Shown: positions 43,296 to 53,048, counted from the first letter of the stretch. The stretch: DNA of 64,000 nucleotides from Companilactobacillus alimentarius DSM 20249 (GCF_002849895.1 NZ_CP018867.1:2046001-2110000); one strand, 5' to 3'. Program-made: numbers and translations. The notes: generated by a model not told the origin, from the letters alone.

Positions 43296-44240
43296 ATGAA
43301 AGTTCTTAGTTTAGTTAATTTAACCAAAAAGCAAAAAGAGAAAGTTGAATCAATCAGTAATGTTGATCTAAAAATTATTTCTCCAAAGCAAGTTACACCA
43401 AAAGATTTAGATGGTGTTGAGGTACTTTATGATTGGTCCAATACATTAAAGGATGCAGTTCTAAAAAGTGATACGTTGAATTGGATCCAAGTAGTTCGTG
43501 CAGGAGTTGATGCTTTGCCATTACCCGAATTGAATGATAAAGGGGTTATTTTAACTAATGGTTCAGGTGCTAATGCGATTAATATTGCCGAACAGACCTT
43601 GACTTATATGTTGATGTTTGAACGTCGAATGAATTTGACTGCTCGTCATCAAGATGAAAAACTTTGGAAACATGACGAAGGTTATGATGAGGTTTATAAC
43701 AAGACCGTCATGATTGTTGGAGTTGGCCATATTGGAAGTCTGATTGCCAAATATGCTAAAGCTTTGGGTATGAAAACTATCGGAGTTCGTCACAGCGATA
43801 AGCCTGTTGAATACATTGATGAAATGATTCCAATGTCAGAACTTTCGCAAAGAATTAACGAAGTGCATTTTGTGGTTAATTCTTTGCCTGATACTGAAGA
43901 GACGATTGGCATGTTTAATCAAGATCTCTTTAATTCTATGTCTAAGAAGGCTTATTACATCAATATTGGTCGTGGTAAAACAACTAATATGGATGATTTA
44001 GTTACTGCTTTAGATAATGATGAAATTGCTGGAGCTGGATTGGATGTTACAACACCTGAGCCACTACCAACTAGCAGTCCACTTTGGGATATGTCCAATG
44101 TAATCATTACTCCACATGATGCAGGCATGAGCGTACACTATGAGGAACGTGCTTTTGATATTTTCAAACGTAATTTGAAGTCATATGTTGAAAATGGCGA
44201 AGTCGTCGAGAATGTCGTTAATTATTCAATGGGGTATTAA
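43296..44240 (+). CDS. D-2-hydroxyacid dehydrogenase
   Basis: A 314-residue NAD(P)-dependent enzyme. The dinucleotide site VGVGHIGSLIAKYAKALGM is preceded by a catalytic-domain half; the conserved RxGxD-like VRAGVDALP, the NIGRGK loop, the Glu in TTPEPLP and the His in ITPHDA are all present, giving the Arg-Glu-His set. It reduces a 2-keto acid to a D-hydroxyacid or the reverse; the substrate is open. ATG at 43296 follows GAGGTAG. The small membrane protein gene follows after 68 bases. Confidence 0.9.
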   Translation: MKVLSLVNLTKKQKEKVESISNVDLKIISPKQVTPKDLDGVEVLYDWSNTLKDAVLKSDTLNWIQVVRAGVDALPLPELNDKGVILTNGSGANAINIAEQTLTYMLMFERRMNLTARHQDEKLWKHDEGYDEVYNKTVMIVGVGHIGSLIAKYAKALGMKTIGVRHSDKPVEYIDEMIPMSELSQRINEVHFVVNSLPDTEETIGMFNQDLFNSMSKKAYYINIGRGKTTNMDDLVTALDNDEIAGAGLDVTTPEPLPTSSPLWDMSNVIITPHDAGMSVHYEERAFDIFKRNLKSYVENGEVVENVVNYSMGY

Positions 44241-44308
44241 TAAAAATCTGACTTGAGAAATAAACACGATGTAGATAGAATTAGACTAGATTGACGAAAG
44301 GAAAAACG

Positions 44309-44722
44309 ATGTTATCTAGTGACTATTTTATAGGCTTCATGTTAGTTTTCTTGTTTTGGCTACTTTTACTACTTTTGGAAATAATTTTGAACATGAGAAA
44401 CACGATAATAGAATTATCTTTCTTTTCTGATGAAAAATTGAGTACTTTAGATAAGAAACTCGATCAGCGATTTGGTGCCCACTTTCAGGGTCTGTTTGAA
44501 ATATTAGAGTTCATAATTATCGGATATATCGTTTACTCGATATTGACAGACTTGAGATTTCAAGGAGTCCAATTGGATCAACATTCGTTGGGTCAGATTA
44601 TCTTCTTGTCGGTGATTGTTGTCGCAGTCATTGTAGGAGATGTGATTCTGATCACTAAGGATTTACATATTTATAAATTTATCAAACATTCCGTTGCTTT
44701 GTCGCAAAAGAATGCCAATTGA
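44309..44722 (+). CDS. Membrane protein of unknown function, three helices
   Basis: A 137-residue protein with hydrophobic segments at about 5-27, 68-84 and 97-118. ATG at 44309 has GAAAGGA seven bases upstream; a TTG at 44291 lies before that site and is rejected. Not recognised. It lies after the dehydrogenase gene and before a terminator, so it may be co-transcribed with it. Confidence 0.6.
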   Translation: MLSSDYFIGFMLVFLFWLLLLLLEIILNMRNTIIELSFFSDEKLSTLDKKLDQRFGAHFQGLFEILEFIIIGYIVYSILTDLRFQGVQLDQHSLGQIIFLSVIVVAVIVGDVILITKDLHIYKFIKHSVALSQKNAN

Positions 44723-44742
44723 TTGAAATATTTGCAAGTATC

Positions 44743-44792
44743 AAAACAGGGAAGCTGGTAATCATAATTGATTACTCGGCTCCCCTGTTTTT
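44743..44792. terminator. Bidirectional terminator
   Basis: AAAACAGGG (44743-44751) pairs with CCCTGTTTT (44783-44791), with inner TAATCA/TGATTA, flanked by A and T runs. Confidence 0.75.
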
Positions 44793-44803
44793 TAATAAAA
44801 ATT

Positions 44804-46249
44804 TTAGATTAATTCTTCACGTTTTTGTTCGCGTTTACGAAGCCATGGCATTACAAAACCAAGCCCGAATAGAACGATTACCGTGATAAAGTTCAAAAGT
44901 AGCTGATGGTTGAAAGCACCAGTACCAAATTTAGCTTCCTGAGGGATGAATCCTAAGGTAGCACAGATAAAGGTAAAGGCTAAACACCAGCCACCAACAA
45001 TTAAGGCACCAGTTTTATTCTTGATGAAAGTATAATCTGAATGGAATTTATCTTGGTGCAATCTCATAGCGACGAAGGCAAAGAAGACCCAACAAGTTTT
45101 ATATGGCGAAATAATTCCATTAATGTTTAATAGCCAATTATAAATAGTATTGATATTTGGCAATGTTCCTGTCAGTAACAGTAAGAATAAACTTAAACCG
45201 GTTGTCATAGTGTAACTGTGAATAGGACGACCATTTTTATTTTTCTTAGTTAACCATTTAGGCATAAATTTATCCGCCACATCTCCGGCAAAGACTCGAC
45301 TAGAAGCATCCAATAGAACAGCCAGTTGTGCCATCATAAAGATTGCTTGAACGACGGCGAAGATGTACATCAATAATTTACCGACGCCCAAACTATTTCC
45401 TAGAAGTTGGAAGGCGTAGTAAGGACCATTCATCTTGAAGTCATGAGGAATGTTGTGGGCGTTGAAGAACATTGCTAAGGCTAATGTTCCAAAGATTGTT
45501 AAGAAACCAGTCATGATAGCTAATAGCCACATAGCTTTAGGAAATTCATGTTTTGGATCACGCATCTGTACAACGTATGGAGCAGCCAATTCAGCACCAG
45601 ACATGGCAAAAATCAATAGTCCCGTCGTTGAGAAATATTTCAGACTGAAACTAGGTTTAAAAGCACCCCAGTTGAACGGCTGCGTAGCGATATGATGTCC
45701 GTGCATAACGGCGTAAGCGGCCAGCATAACGAACAGAAACGACATAATGAACATTGCGCCACCACCGATGAGTGACAGTAATTCTAGTGAATTCTTGATA
45801 ACATTTTCTAATAAGATGAAAACTAAAATAATAATAAAAGTTAAAATACCAAACCAAAACGTCGACATTCTCTTGTCTAATGTGTTGTTGCCTAAAAACA
45901 TCCAGCTGAACGAAACGATAACTGAGTTGGAAACGTCAACGATATAAGGGACGCTTTGTACCCAATACATCCATGATGTCCAATAACCTAAGGTATCATT
46001 GCTACTGTGCCGTACCCATGACGCAAGTCCTCCGGCTTGGTTATTGAAGGTAAGACTCATTTGACTAGAAATTAAAGCATAAGGAATAACGTAAGAGAAG
46101 AGTAGGAAAATCCATGATATGACCACGGAGAGTCCTTGATTTTGAAAAGGATAAAAGATGTTTTCAAAACTAATAATGGTTACGAAGTCGATCAAGGCGA
46201 TGACCGGCCAACTTAAAAAGTGTTTCTTATTTGGTTCTAATGATTCCAA
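44804..46249 (-). CDS. APC-family amino acid antiporter, likely partner of ornithine decarboxylase
   Basis: A 481-residue, 12-helix permease of the APC superfamily, glutamate:GABA/YjeM-like branch (IALIDFVTIISFENIFYPF near the start, AMSGAELAAPYVVQMRDPKHEFPKA near residue 215). TTG at 46249 is the start, ten bases after GGGGG. It is divergent from the ornithine decarboxylase gene, and such pairs exchange the amino acid for the amine (here ornithine for putrescine), yielding pH rise and proton motive force. It is not of the PotE branch by the motifs I can see, so the pairing rests on position. Confidence 0.8.
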   Translation of the reverse strand: MESLEPNKKHFLSWPVIALIDFVTIISFENIFYPFQNQGLSVVISWIFLLFSYVIPYALISSQMSLTFNNQAGGLASWVRHSSNDTLGYWTSWMYWVQSVPYIVDVSNSVIVSFSWMFLGNNTLDKRMSTFWFGILTFIIILVFILLENVIKNSLELLSLIGGGAMFIMSFLFVMLAAYAVMHGHHIATQPFNWGAFKPSFSLKYFSTTGLLIFAMSGAELAAPYVVQMRDPKHEFPKAMWLLAIMTGFLTIFGTLALAMFFNAHNIPHDFKMNGPYYAFQLLGNSLGVGKLLMYIFAVVQAIFMMAQLAVLLDASSRVFAGDVADKFMPKWLTKKNKNGRPIHSYTMTTGLSLFLLLLTGTLPNINTIYNWLLNINGIISPYKTCWVFFAFVAMRLHQDKFHSDYTFIKNKTGALIVGGWCLAFTFICATLGFIPQEAKFGTGAFNHQLLLNFITVIVLFGLGFVMPWLRKREQKREELI

Positions 46250-46343
46250 TTTTATTTTCCCCCGAATTGTTTAGAAGTCTTGTTATACTAGGCTTTTTTA
46301 CGTTAGGGGGCTTTAGTGTAAGTAAAGAACTATTGATTTTCAC

Positions 46344-46373
46344 TTGTTTATAACCTCAATATGTAGATATAAT
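46344..46373 (+). promoter_or_regulatory. Promoter of the decarboxylase gene
   Basis: TTGTTT (46344-46349) and TATAAT (46368-46373) with an 18-base spacer, giving a leader of about 105 bases. Confidence 0.5.
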
Positions 46374-46486
46374 CAATGCCGTAATAATTTTTCGTAAAAT
46401 GAAAAAAACATACTCAGAAAATTATAGATATTTATACATTATTTGCAATACCTTTTTGTGATTTTCTGAAATAATAGGGGGATACT

Positions 46487-48574
46487 ATGGACTTTCTAAA
46501 AATTGCCATCGGTGAAAATGTTAAGCTGAGTCACGCGATTGAATGGCCAGTTGTGCCATTTTCTAAGCAATCTAATCCATCAGAATTGGGCGTTATTGTT
46601 TTAAACGACCATGATTTAGCTGATCTAAAACTTGCTAGAAATCTACAAGAAACATCAGGTCTGGGTATCCCTATTATTCAGACTAATTCGGTTGATGATG
46701 TGACCGATAAAGTAATAAATGCAATTAAAGCGTACCAAAATAAAATGGTTCCAGGTTTTTTAAATGATTTGATTCAATTTGCTGAGGATAAGCCAATTAG
46801 TTTTACAACTCCAGGACATCATAACGGTCAATACTACGAAAAACATCCCGCAGGAGTAGTCTTCAATCGCTTCTTTGGTAAAAACTTAATGTTTGCCGAT
46901 ACGAGCGATACGGTTGATGAATTGGGCGATACGATGACCCATGGTGGAACGCCGCTAACAGCTGAACAGAAGGCAGCACAGACGTATAACGCTGATAAGG
47001 TCTACTTTTGTACGAATGGAACGACCAGCTCTAATTCAATCTGTGCGAGTGCTTTATTGTCGAAAGATGATTTAGTTTTGTTCGATCGAAATAATCACAA
47101 ATCCTTATATAACAGTGCTTTATTAATGAGCGGTGCCAAACCAGTTTATGTTCCAACGGATAGAAATCCCTTAGGGTTGATTGGGGAAATGGATCCTGAG
47201 GCTTTAAACGAGGAAAATATTAGACGCGAGATTTCTAAGGTTGATCCTCAAAAGGCTCATGCCAAAAGACCGTTTAGATTAGCTATTTTACAGTTAGAGA
47301 CTTATGATGGAGTCTTTTATGACGCTAAATGGATTATCGAAAAAATTGGAAAACTCTGCGATTATATTTTATTTGATTGTGCTTGGGGCGGCTTTGAGCA
47401 ATTTGTTCCTATTATGAAACACCTTTCACCGTTGGAATTGGACTATGGTCCACAAGATCCAGGAATCCTAGTGACCCAATCGCTGCACAAACAACAAGCA
47501 GGCTTGGCCCAAACGTCACAGATTTTGAAAAAGGATGCTCACATCAAAGGTCAGAGTCGTTACGTTGATCATAAGCATTTTAATAATGCTTACTTAAAAT
47601 TTGTGACTTCAAGTTATTCTTATCCAATATATGCATCGCTAACGGTTAATGCTTATTTGACGGCTGGTAAAGGAAACAAGCTTTGGTGGGATAAAATATT
47701 ACGTTTGGGTATAGAGTGGCGTAAGGAATTATTACAAAAGTCGCAATTATTCCGTCCCTTAGTTCCAGATAACTTTGCCAAATTCAGTACTGATTATTTA
47801 GCGACACACAGTGAATGTTGGAATTTAACTAGGAATGATAATTGGCATGGATTTCAAAAGATAGCTGACGGGCAAGCAATGCTTGATCCTTTAAAAATTA
47901 CCGTTATAACGCCGGGAATTGATATTAAAAAAGCTGAATATCAAAAAGATGGAATACCTGGTCCGGTGGTGGCAGAATTCTTAATGGAAAAACGGATTAT
48001 TCGTGCTAAAGATGATTTGAATTCACTCTTATTTTTATTAACGCCCGGCGATACGAAAGCAGAATTAGATATTTTATTGCAAGCGTTTTTGGAATTTGAA
48101 AAGTTGTATTTGGCGGATGCACCGTTGAATGAAGTGCTGCCTAAGTTAGTAAAACAGTATCCGAAGCGTTATCGAAACTATACATTAAAGCAATTGTGCC
48201 AAGAGATGCACCAGTATTATCAAAAGAATCAGACTTTTACTCTACAAAGAGAATTATTTGCTAAAACCGATATGCAAGATTATACGATGGCGCCATCACA
48301 GGCAGATCAATTGTTTATGAAGAACCAAAGTGAATTGGTCGATTTAAAGGATGTTGAAGGTCGAATTGCAGCAGAGGGCGCGTTGCCATATCCTCCCGGC
48401 GTCTTCATCGTAGCTCCTGGTGAAAAGTGGCAGAAAGTTGATTTGAAATATTTTGAGGACCTAGTAGGAGCGATTGAACGCTTTCCTGGTTTTGTGCCAG
48501 AGATTCAAGGTGTATATTGGGATAAGAATGCCGATGGAACCATTTTTGTTCAAGCTGAAGTTTTGAAAAAGTAA
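46487..48574 (+). CDS. odcI: Ornithine decarboxylase (inducible type)
   Basis: A 695-residue PLP enzyme of decarboxylase group III. A short N-terminal wing domain precedes the PLP domain with FTTPGHHNGQYYEKHPAG, TMTHGGTPL, FDRNNHKSLYNSALL and, as PLP-binding lysine, K335 in QSLHKQQAGLAQTSQI. The last part (HIKGQSRYV) and the C-terminal PYPPGVFIVAPGE match ornithine decarboxylases SpeC/SpeF/OdcI better than lysine or arginine types. It turns ornithine into putrescine and CO2. ATG at 46487 follows AGGGGGAT. The divergent antiporter and the usual acid induction fit an acid-resistance role. Confidence 0.88.
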   Translation: MDFLKIAIGENVKLSHAIEWPVVPFSKQSNPSELGVIVLNDHDLADLKLARNLQETSGLGIPIIQTNSVDDVTDKVINAIKAYQNKMVPGFLNDLIQFAEDKPISFTTPGHHNGQYYEKHPAGVVFNRFFGKNLMFADTSDTVDELGDTMTHGGTPLTAEQKAAQTYNADKVYFCTNGTTSSNSICASALLSKDDLVLFDRNNHKSLYNSALLMSGAKPVYVPTDRNPLGLIGEMDPEALNEENIRREISKVDPQKAHAKRPFRLAILQLETYDGVFYDAKWIIEKIGKLCDYILFDCAWGGFEQFVPIMKHLSPLELDYGPQDPGILVTQSLHKQQAGLAQTSQILKKDAHIKGQSRYVDHKHFNNAYLKFVTSSYSYPIYASLTVNAYLTAGKGNKLWWDKILRLGIEWRKELLQKSQLFRPLVPDNFAKFSTDYLATHSECWNLTRNDNWHGFQKIADGQAMLDPLKITVITPGIDIKKAEYQKDGIPGPVVAEFLMEKRIIRAKDDLNSLLFLLTPGDTKAELDILLQAFLEFEKLYLADAPLNEVLPKLVKQYPKRYRNYTLKQLCQEMHQYYQKNQTFTLQRELFAKTDMQDYTMAPSQADQLFMKNQSELVDLKDVEGRIAAEGALPYPPGVFIVAPGEKWQKVDLKYFEDLVGAIERFPGFVPEIQGVYWDKNADGTIFVQAEVLKK

Positions 48575-48591
48575 TTATTGAGGAGTTTATT

Positions 48592-49854
48592 ATGTCATTA
48601 TTATGGACAGACGATTTACCAGAGGATTTAAAAAATAAAGTGGACAAAGTTGAGAAGTTGATTCAACCGCGGCTAAAAGAGATTGATCAACAAGTTTTAT
48701 ATAACCAACAGCGAGTATTGAATTTATTCAGAAAACATCGTGTTGGCGAAGAGGATTTAGTGCCATCAACTGGGTATGGCTACGATGATATTGGTCGTGA
48801 TAAAATTGAGGCGATTTATGCTGATTACTTCAAGGCTGATGATGCCTTGGTTCGTCCACAATTTGCATCAGGGACGCATGCTATTTCTATAGCTTTATTT
48901 AGTATGTTGCGTCCAGGCAATACGCTTTATTATTTAACGGGAACTCCTTACGATACGATTCAAGAGGTTATTGGACTAGCTGGAAACAAGCGAGGCAATA
49001 TGAAGGAGTATGGTATTAACTTTAAAACAACGGAATTGTTAGATAATGGTGCTGTTAACTATGATCAAGCTCAAAAGGATTTACAAGACGATTCTATCAA
49101 AGTCGTAGCAATTCAACGCTCGCGTGGTTATGCGGTTCGTGATAGCTTTACGGTTGAAAAGATTAGTAAAATGATTGAATTTGTTAAATCAATTAGACCA
49201 GATGTTAATATTTTTATTGATAATTGCTATGGCGAGTTCTCTGAAAAAGAGGAACCAACTTTTTATGGGGCTGATCTTATGGCAGGGTCGCTCTATAAGA
49301 ATGCTGGAGCTGGTCTAGTTAAAAGTGGGGCTTACGTTGTTGGCCGAGAAGACTTAGTTGATGGAGCTGGTTCACGACTGACTGTTCCCGGTGCTGGTAA
49401 GGGCGAAGGAGCTACTTGGGGTTATTTGCGTGACTTCTATCAAGGCTTCTTCATGGCCGCACATACGACAGGTGAAGCTTTAAAAGGGATGATATTCACC
49501 TCAGCCTTATGCGAGGAAATGGGAATGAATGTTTCTCCAAAATGGGATGCCCCTAGAACGGATATCGTGCAGACGGTATCTTTTGGTAAGCCTGATCCAA
49601 TGGTAAAATTCTGTGCTGCTATTCAACATTATTCGCCAATGAATTCATTCGTTGATCCAATCCCTAGTCATCAAGATGGTTATGAAGATGATGTGGTTAT
49701 GGCTTCGGGAAGTTTTGTCGAAGGTTCAACAATCGAATTGTCGTCAGATGGACCAATTAGACCACCATATTCACTTTATATTCAAGGTGGATTATCGTAC
49801 GCACATGTACAAATTGCGATTACACAAGCAGTTAATGAAACCTTTTATAAGTAA
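48592..49854 (+). CDS. ynbB: YnbB-type PLP protein (aluminium resistance / methionine gamma-lyase family)
   Basis: A 420-residue PLP-dependent enzyme (PF06838 type). Conserved blocks are RPQFASGTHAI, TGTPYDTIQEVIG, RGYAVRDS, IDNCYGEF with the PLP Asp, and the lysine in GSLYKNAGAGL. These proteins resemble cystathionine-type lyases but their substrate is not known. ATG at 48592 follows GAGGAG. It lies 17 bases after the decarboxylase gene, probably on the same message, though in other genomes it is next to glnR. Confidence 0.88.
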   Translation: MSLLWTDDLPEDLKNKVDKVEKLIQPRLKEIDQQVLYNQQRVLNLFRKHRVGEEDLVPSTGYGYDDIGRDKIEAIYADYFKADDALVRPQFASGTHAISIALFSMLRPGNTLYYLTGTPYDTIQEVIGLAGNKRGNMKEYGINFKTTELLDNGAVNYDQAQKDLQDDSIKVVAIQRSRGYAVRDSFTVEKISKMIEFVKSIRPDVNIFIDNCYGEFSEKEEPTFYGADLMAGSLYKNAGAGLVKSGAYVVGREDLVDGAGSRLTVPGAGKGEGATWGYLRDFYQGFFMAAHTTGEALKGMIFTSALCEEMGMNVSPKWDAPRTDIVQTVSFGKPDPMVKFCAAIQHYSPMNSFVDPIPSHQDGYEDDVVMASGSFVEGSTIELSSDGPIRPPYSLYIQGGLSYAHVQIAITQAVNETFYK

Positions 49855-49860
49855 AACAAA

Positions 49861-49906
49861 AATACCAGAACAACAACTTTTTACGATTGTTGTACTGGTA
49901 TTTTTT
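49861..49906. terminator. Intrinsic terminator
   Basis: AATACCAGAACAACAA (49861-49876) pairs with TTGTTGTACTGGTATT, followed by a T-run; A-rich on the other side, so it may also serve the convergent GNAT gene. Confidence 0.82.
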
Positions 49907-49908
49907 GA

Positions 49909-50379
49909 TTAATCGAGATTTTTTCTTAATCGGATCATGTCCTTTAAAACTAATTTGTTTTCAATAATAGGCTCGTCATAGTTATCAACAAAGAAGTTGG
50001 TATCAATGTTAACAACTCGAAAGCCGCATTTTTGATACAAATAGAGCTGTGCAAAACTAGTACTGCCGGTTCCAATTTCAACTGTATGATATTGGTGTTT
50101 TTTAGCCCAAGTTAATCCAAAATTAACTAATCGTTCACCGTAGCCTTGGTTTTGGAATCTTTCGTCCACGGCTAAATTAACAATTTCCACTGTTTTTGGT
50201 CGCGTGTCGATTAACAAAATGACACCTAACAAATCTTTTCCACAGACTAGTTCGTATTTGTAAGCACGATCTAGATAACTTGCAATAATTTTCTTAGATG
50301 GATCGGCTTCTAAAAATAATTGATAGTGTTTTTCTGTGATTTGGGAAATCTTTTTTATTTTACTTTCTAATTTGTCCAT
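49909..50379 (-). CDS. GNAT family N-acetyltransferase
   Basis: A 156-residue acetyltransferase. The acetyl-CoA loop is VDERFQNQGYGERLV near residue 75, followed by VEIGTGSTSFAQLYLYQKCGFRVV. It resembles the YvbK-like small-molecule acetyltransferases. ATG at 50379 lies inside the 3' end of proA, overlapping it by 20 bases, so it is translated after proA on one message; its substrate is unknown. Confidence 0.87.
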   Translation of the reverse strand: MDKLESKIKKISQITEKHYQLFLEADPSKKIIASYLDRAYKYELVCGKDLLGVILLIDTRPKTVEIVNLAVDERFQNQGYGERLVNFGLTWAKKHQYHTVEIGTGSTSFAQLYLYQKCGFRVVNIDTNFFVDNYDEPIIENKLVLKDMIRLRKNLD

Positions 50380-51607
50380 CGCCTTGCACCAGATATTTCG
50401 TTGTGGTCAATTCGTTGGCACCCATAGGGCCTCGAGCGTGTAATTTTTGTGTACTGATTCCAATTTCAGCACCGAAGCCGAATTGTTGGCCATCGGTAAA
50501 TCTTGTTGAGGCGTTTGTATAAACTACGGCAGCATCAATTTGTTTCATAAACTTGCGACTGGCTGAATAGTTCTCCGTTATAATGGCTTCACTGTGTTTA
50601 GTATTGTATTTGTTGATGTGCTTGATGGCGTCATCCAGTGAATCGACTATCTTAATAGCAATGATGTAGTCGTCATATTCAGTATTCCAATCGTCTTTTG
50701 TGGCAGGGACAATATCAGGCACGATAGCACGACAGAGAATATCCCCACGAACCTCGACGCTATTGGCACGCAAAGCGTCATATAGATCGGGTAAAAACTG
50801 ATTAGCAATATCCTTGTGCAAAACTACTTTTTCAGCGGCATTGCAGACAGAAGGGCGTTGGACTTTTGCATTGATAATAATTTTTAAAGCCTTGTCCAAA
50901 TCAGCATCCTTGTCAACGAAGATGTGGCAATTACCCGCTCCAGTTTCGATGATTGGCACCTTACTTTTATCGACAACCATCTTGATAAATTTGCCACTGC
51001 CACGTGGAATCAAGACGTCAATGTAGTCAGTCAATTCCATCATTTTTTGGGCAGTTTCGTGGCTGACGTCGTCAATCAATTGAACAGCGTTAGAGTTGAT
51101 ACCAACTTCTTTTAAGGCCTGACGAAGGGTCTCTGATAAGGCAATATTAGAGTTGATAGCCTCCTTTCCACCACGTAGGATTACGGCATTGCCAGCTTTG
51201 AAACAGAGCCCAGCTGCATCAACTGTAACGTTAGGGCGTGCTTCATAGATCATCCCGATAACACCTAAAGGGACTCGCTCTTGTGTAATATCTAAGCCGG
51301 AAACTGTTTCCCAACCGCGATCAATTTTTCCAATGGGATCAGGCAAGTCGACAACTTGACGCAAACTATCAGCCATGTCATTGATACGATCGGGCGTCAA
51401 TAATAGTCGATCGAGCATAGCTTTTTTCATGCCGTTTTTTTGTGCATTTTCATAATCTTCTTTATTTGCTTCAATAATTTGTTTGGTATTTAAAACTAAA
51501 CTATTAGCCATTTGTAAAAGGGCAGCATTCTTTACTTTGGAACCTAATTGGCCTAATTCAAAGGCAGCATCTTGGGCTTTTTGACCCATATTATTTAAAT
51601 CAGTCAT
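50360..51607 (-). CDS. proA: Glutamate-5-semialdehyde dehydrogenase (gamma-glutamyl phosphate reductase)
   Basis: A 415-residue NADPH-dependent enzyme that reduces gamma-glutamyl phosphate to glutamate semialdehyde in proline synthesis. Conserved elements are QERVPLGVIGMIYEARPNVTVDAA, LRGGKEA, PRGSGKF, and the catalytic Cys in QRPSVCNAAEKV. The usual end GRGPMGxxxLTTxKY is present as ARGPMGANELTTTKY. ATG at 51607 follows CAGGAGTG. A MarR gene with a terminator separates it from proB, so it needs its own promoter. Confidence 0.96.
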   Translation of the reverse strand: MTDLNNMGQKAQDAAFELGQLGSKVKNAALLQMANSLVLNTKQIIEANKEDYENAQKNGMKKAMLDRLLLTPDRINDMADSLRQVVDLPDPIGKIDRGWETVSGLDITQERVPLGVIGMIYEARPNVTVDAAGLCFKAGNAVILRGGKEAINSNIALSETLRQALKEVGINSNAVQLIDDVSHETAQKMMELTDYIDVLIPRGSGKFIKMVVDKSKVPIIETGAGNCHIFVDKDADLDKALKIIINAKVQRPSVCNAAEKVVLHKDIANQFLPDLYDALRANSVEVRGDILCRAIVPDIVPATKDDWNTEYDDYIIAIKIVDSLDDAIKHINKYNTKHSEAIITENYSASRKFMKQIDAAVVYTNASTRFTDGQQFGFGAEIGISTQKLHARGPMGANELTTTKYLVQGDGQIRK

Positions 51608-51668
51608 TCTATCACTCCTGAAACGCTTTCTATTTTCTAAGTATAGCAGTATTGATCAAAATTAAGAC

Positions 51669-51703
51669 AAAAAAATAACAGATTGGCTATATCTGTTATT
51701 TTT
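51669..51703 (-). terminator. Intrinsic terminator after the MarR gene, leftward
   Basis: AAATAACAGAT (51673-51683) and ATCTGTTATTT (51691-51701) pair; on the minus strand a T-run follows. It separates the MarR gene from proA. Confidence 0.75.
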
Positions 51704-51804
51704 CCGTCTAAGTAAAATTAAATTTTTAGTGTCGTTGAATTTGTGTTGCTGTCAACGTATTAATCATTGTATCGCAAATTATGTGGTTGTCAACATAGTT
51801 TGCT

Positions 51805-52224
51805 CTAATTATTAATATTTTTAATAATGTGAGCCATCATTTCCAAGAAGAGGCGTTTCTCTTCGGTACTTAGACCTGCAGTAGCCTTATTTTCCATTTC
51901 TAAGCAAATAGCTTGGATCTCAGAGGCTAATTGGCGACCCTTTGGAGTCAAACTTACCAAAGTGATACGTTTATCTTCTTTTGACTTATGCGTTTCGATT
52001 AAACCCGATTTGCTCATCCGATTAACTGATTTAGCAATTGTCGAGTGATCAACACATAAAGTTGTCACTAGTTGATTTTGTGAAATATTATTATTCTTTG
52101 ATAATTCTAACAGAATCATATCCTGACCCGGGTATAATCCTAATGAACGCAATTTCTTAGTAGCGGAATTCTTATAGCTAGCAATAAGTGTAATGATAGC
52201 TTTAGCAATCGGGTAGTCGTTCAT
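51805..52224 (-). CDS. MarR family transcriptional regulator
   Basis: A 139-residue winged-helix regulator. The DNA-binding core NNISQNQLVTTLCVDHSTIAKSVNRMSKSGLIETHKSKEDKRITLVSLTPKGRQL is canonical, with the DKR wing intact. ATG at 52224 follows GGAGGGC. It sits between proB (14 bases upstream) and proA, which is unusual because proB and proA normally adjoin. Likely co-transcribed with proB; its target is unknown. Confidence 0.9.
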   Translation of the reverse strand: MNDYPIAKAIITLIASYKNSATKKLRSLGLYPGQDMILLELSKNNNISQNQLVTTLCVDHSTIAKSVNRMSKSGLIETHKSKEDKRITLVSLTPKGRQLASEIQAICLEMENKATAGLSTEEKRLFLEMMAHIIKNINN

Positions 52225-52238
52225 CTTGAGCCCTCCAA

Positions 52239-53048
52239 TTAAATATTTTTTGAAAAAAGTGTCCCGATAGGGTCGCCAGCTAAAAGATTAAAAATGATTT
52301 CCGGATCTTTACCATTCGTTAAAATCATTTGCTGATTGTGTTTTAAAATCAATTCGGCCGCTTTTAATTTCGTAGTCATTCCGCCGGTTCCATATTTTGT
52401 ACCGTGGCCACCTGCAGCTGCGATAATTTCTGGGTCGATTTGTTTGATAGTGTCAATTAATGTTGCGTCTGAAACCTTTAGCGGATTGGCGGAATAGAAA
52501 CCATCAATATCTGACAACATAATCAATAAATCAGCGTCGACTAAATTGGTAACAATTGCGGAAAGTTGATCGTTATCGCCAAATTTAGTGTGATGATCTA
52601 ATTCTGAAACTGTGACAGTATCATTTTCATTCACGATAGGAATTGTATTGTCCATAGAAAGTAATTCTTGAAAACTATTCATAACGTTAGTGTGACTTTC
52701 GGGATAATCGATTATATCACGTGTGATCAGAATTTGGGCAACTGACATACCGTATTCGTGGAAGGCTTCGTTATAGATTTGCATCAATTCAGCTTGTCCC
52801 ACAGCAGCAACGGCTTGTTGTTTGGATATTTTGATGGGACGTTGGTCAATATTAAGAACGCCCATGCCGACGCCAATAGCACCAGATGAGACTAGGACAA
52901 CGTCTTTGCCATTTTTCTTTAAAGTGCTTAAAACATAAGCCAGCTTTTTAATAACGGGTAAATTGATTTGACTATTTTGGCGAATCAAGGTACTGGTACC
53001 GACTTTAATGACGATTCGGTCGGCTGATATTTGTCGCTTATTTTGCAT
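52239..53048 (-). CDS. proB: Glutamate 5-kinase
   Basis: A 269-residue kinase catalysing the first step of proline synthesis. The motifs IVIKVGTSTL, LVSSGAIGVGMG, VNENDTVTV, FGDNDQLSAIVTNLVDADLLIMLSDIDG and KYGTGGMTTKLKAA are all present. The C-terminal PUA domain found in longer versions is absent, as in many lactic bacteria. ATG at 53048 follows AGGAAAAG; an upstream frame to 53099 is rejected. The 3' end is 14 bases from the MarR gene. Confidence 0.95.
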   Translation of the reverse strand: MQNKRQISADRIVIKVGTSTLIRQNSQINLPVIKKLAYVLSTLKKNGKDVVLVSSGAIGVGMGVLNIDQRPIKISKQQAVAAVGQAELMQIYNEAFHEYGMSVAQILITRDIIDYPESHTNVMNSFQELLSMDNTIPIVNENDTVTVSELDHHTKFGDNDQLSAIVTNLVDADLLIMLSDIDGFYSANPLKVSDATLIDTIKQIDPEIIAAAGGHGTKYGTGGMTTKLKAAELILKHNQQMILTNGKDPEIIFNLLAGDPIGTLFSKNI

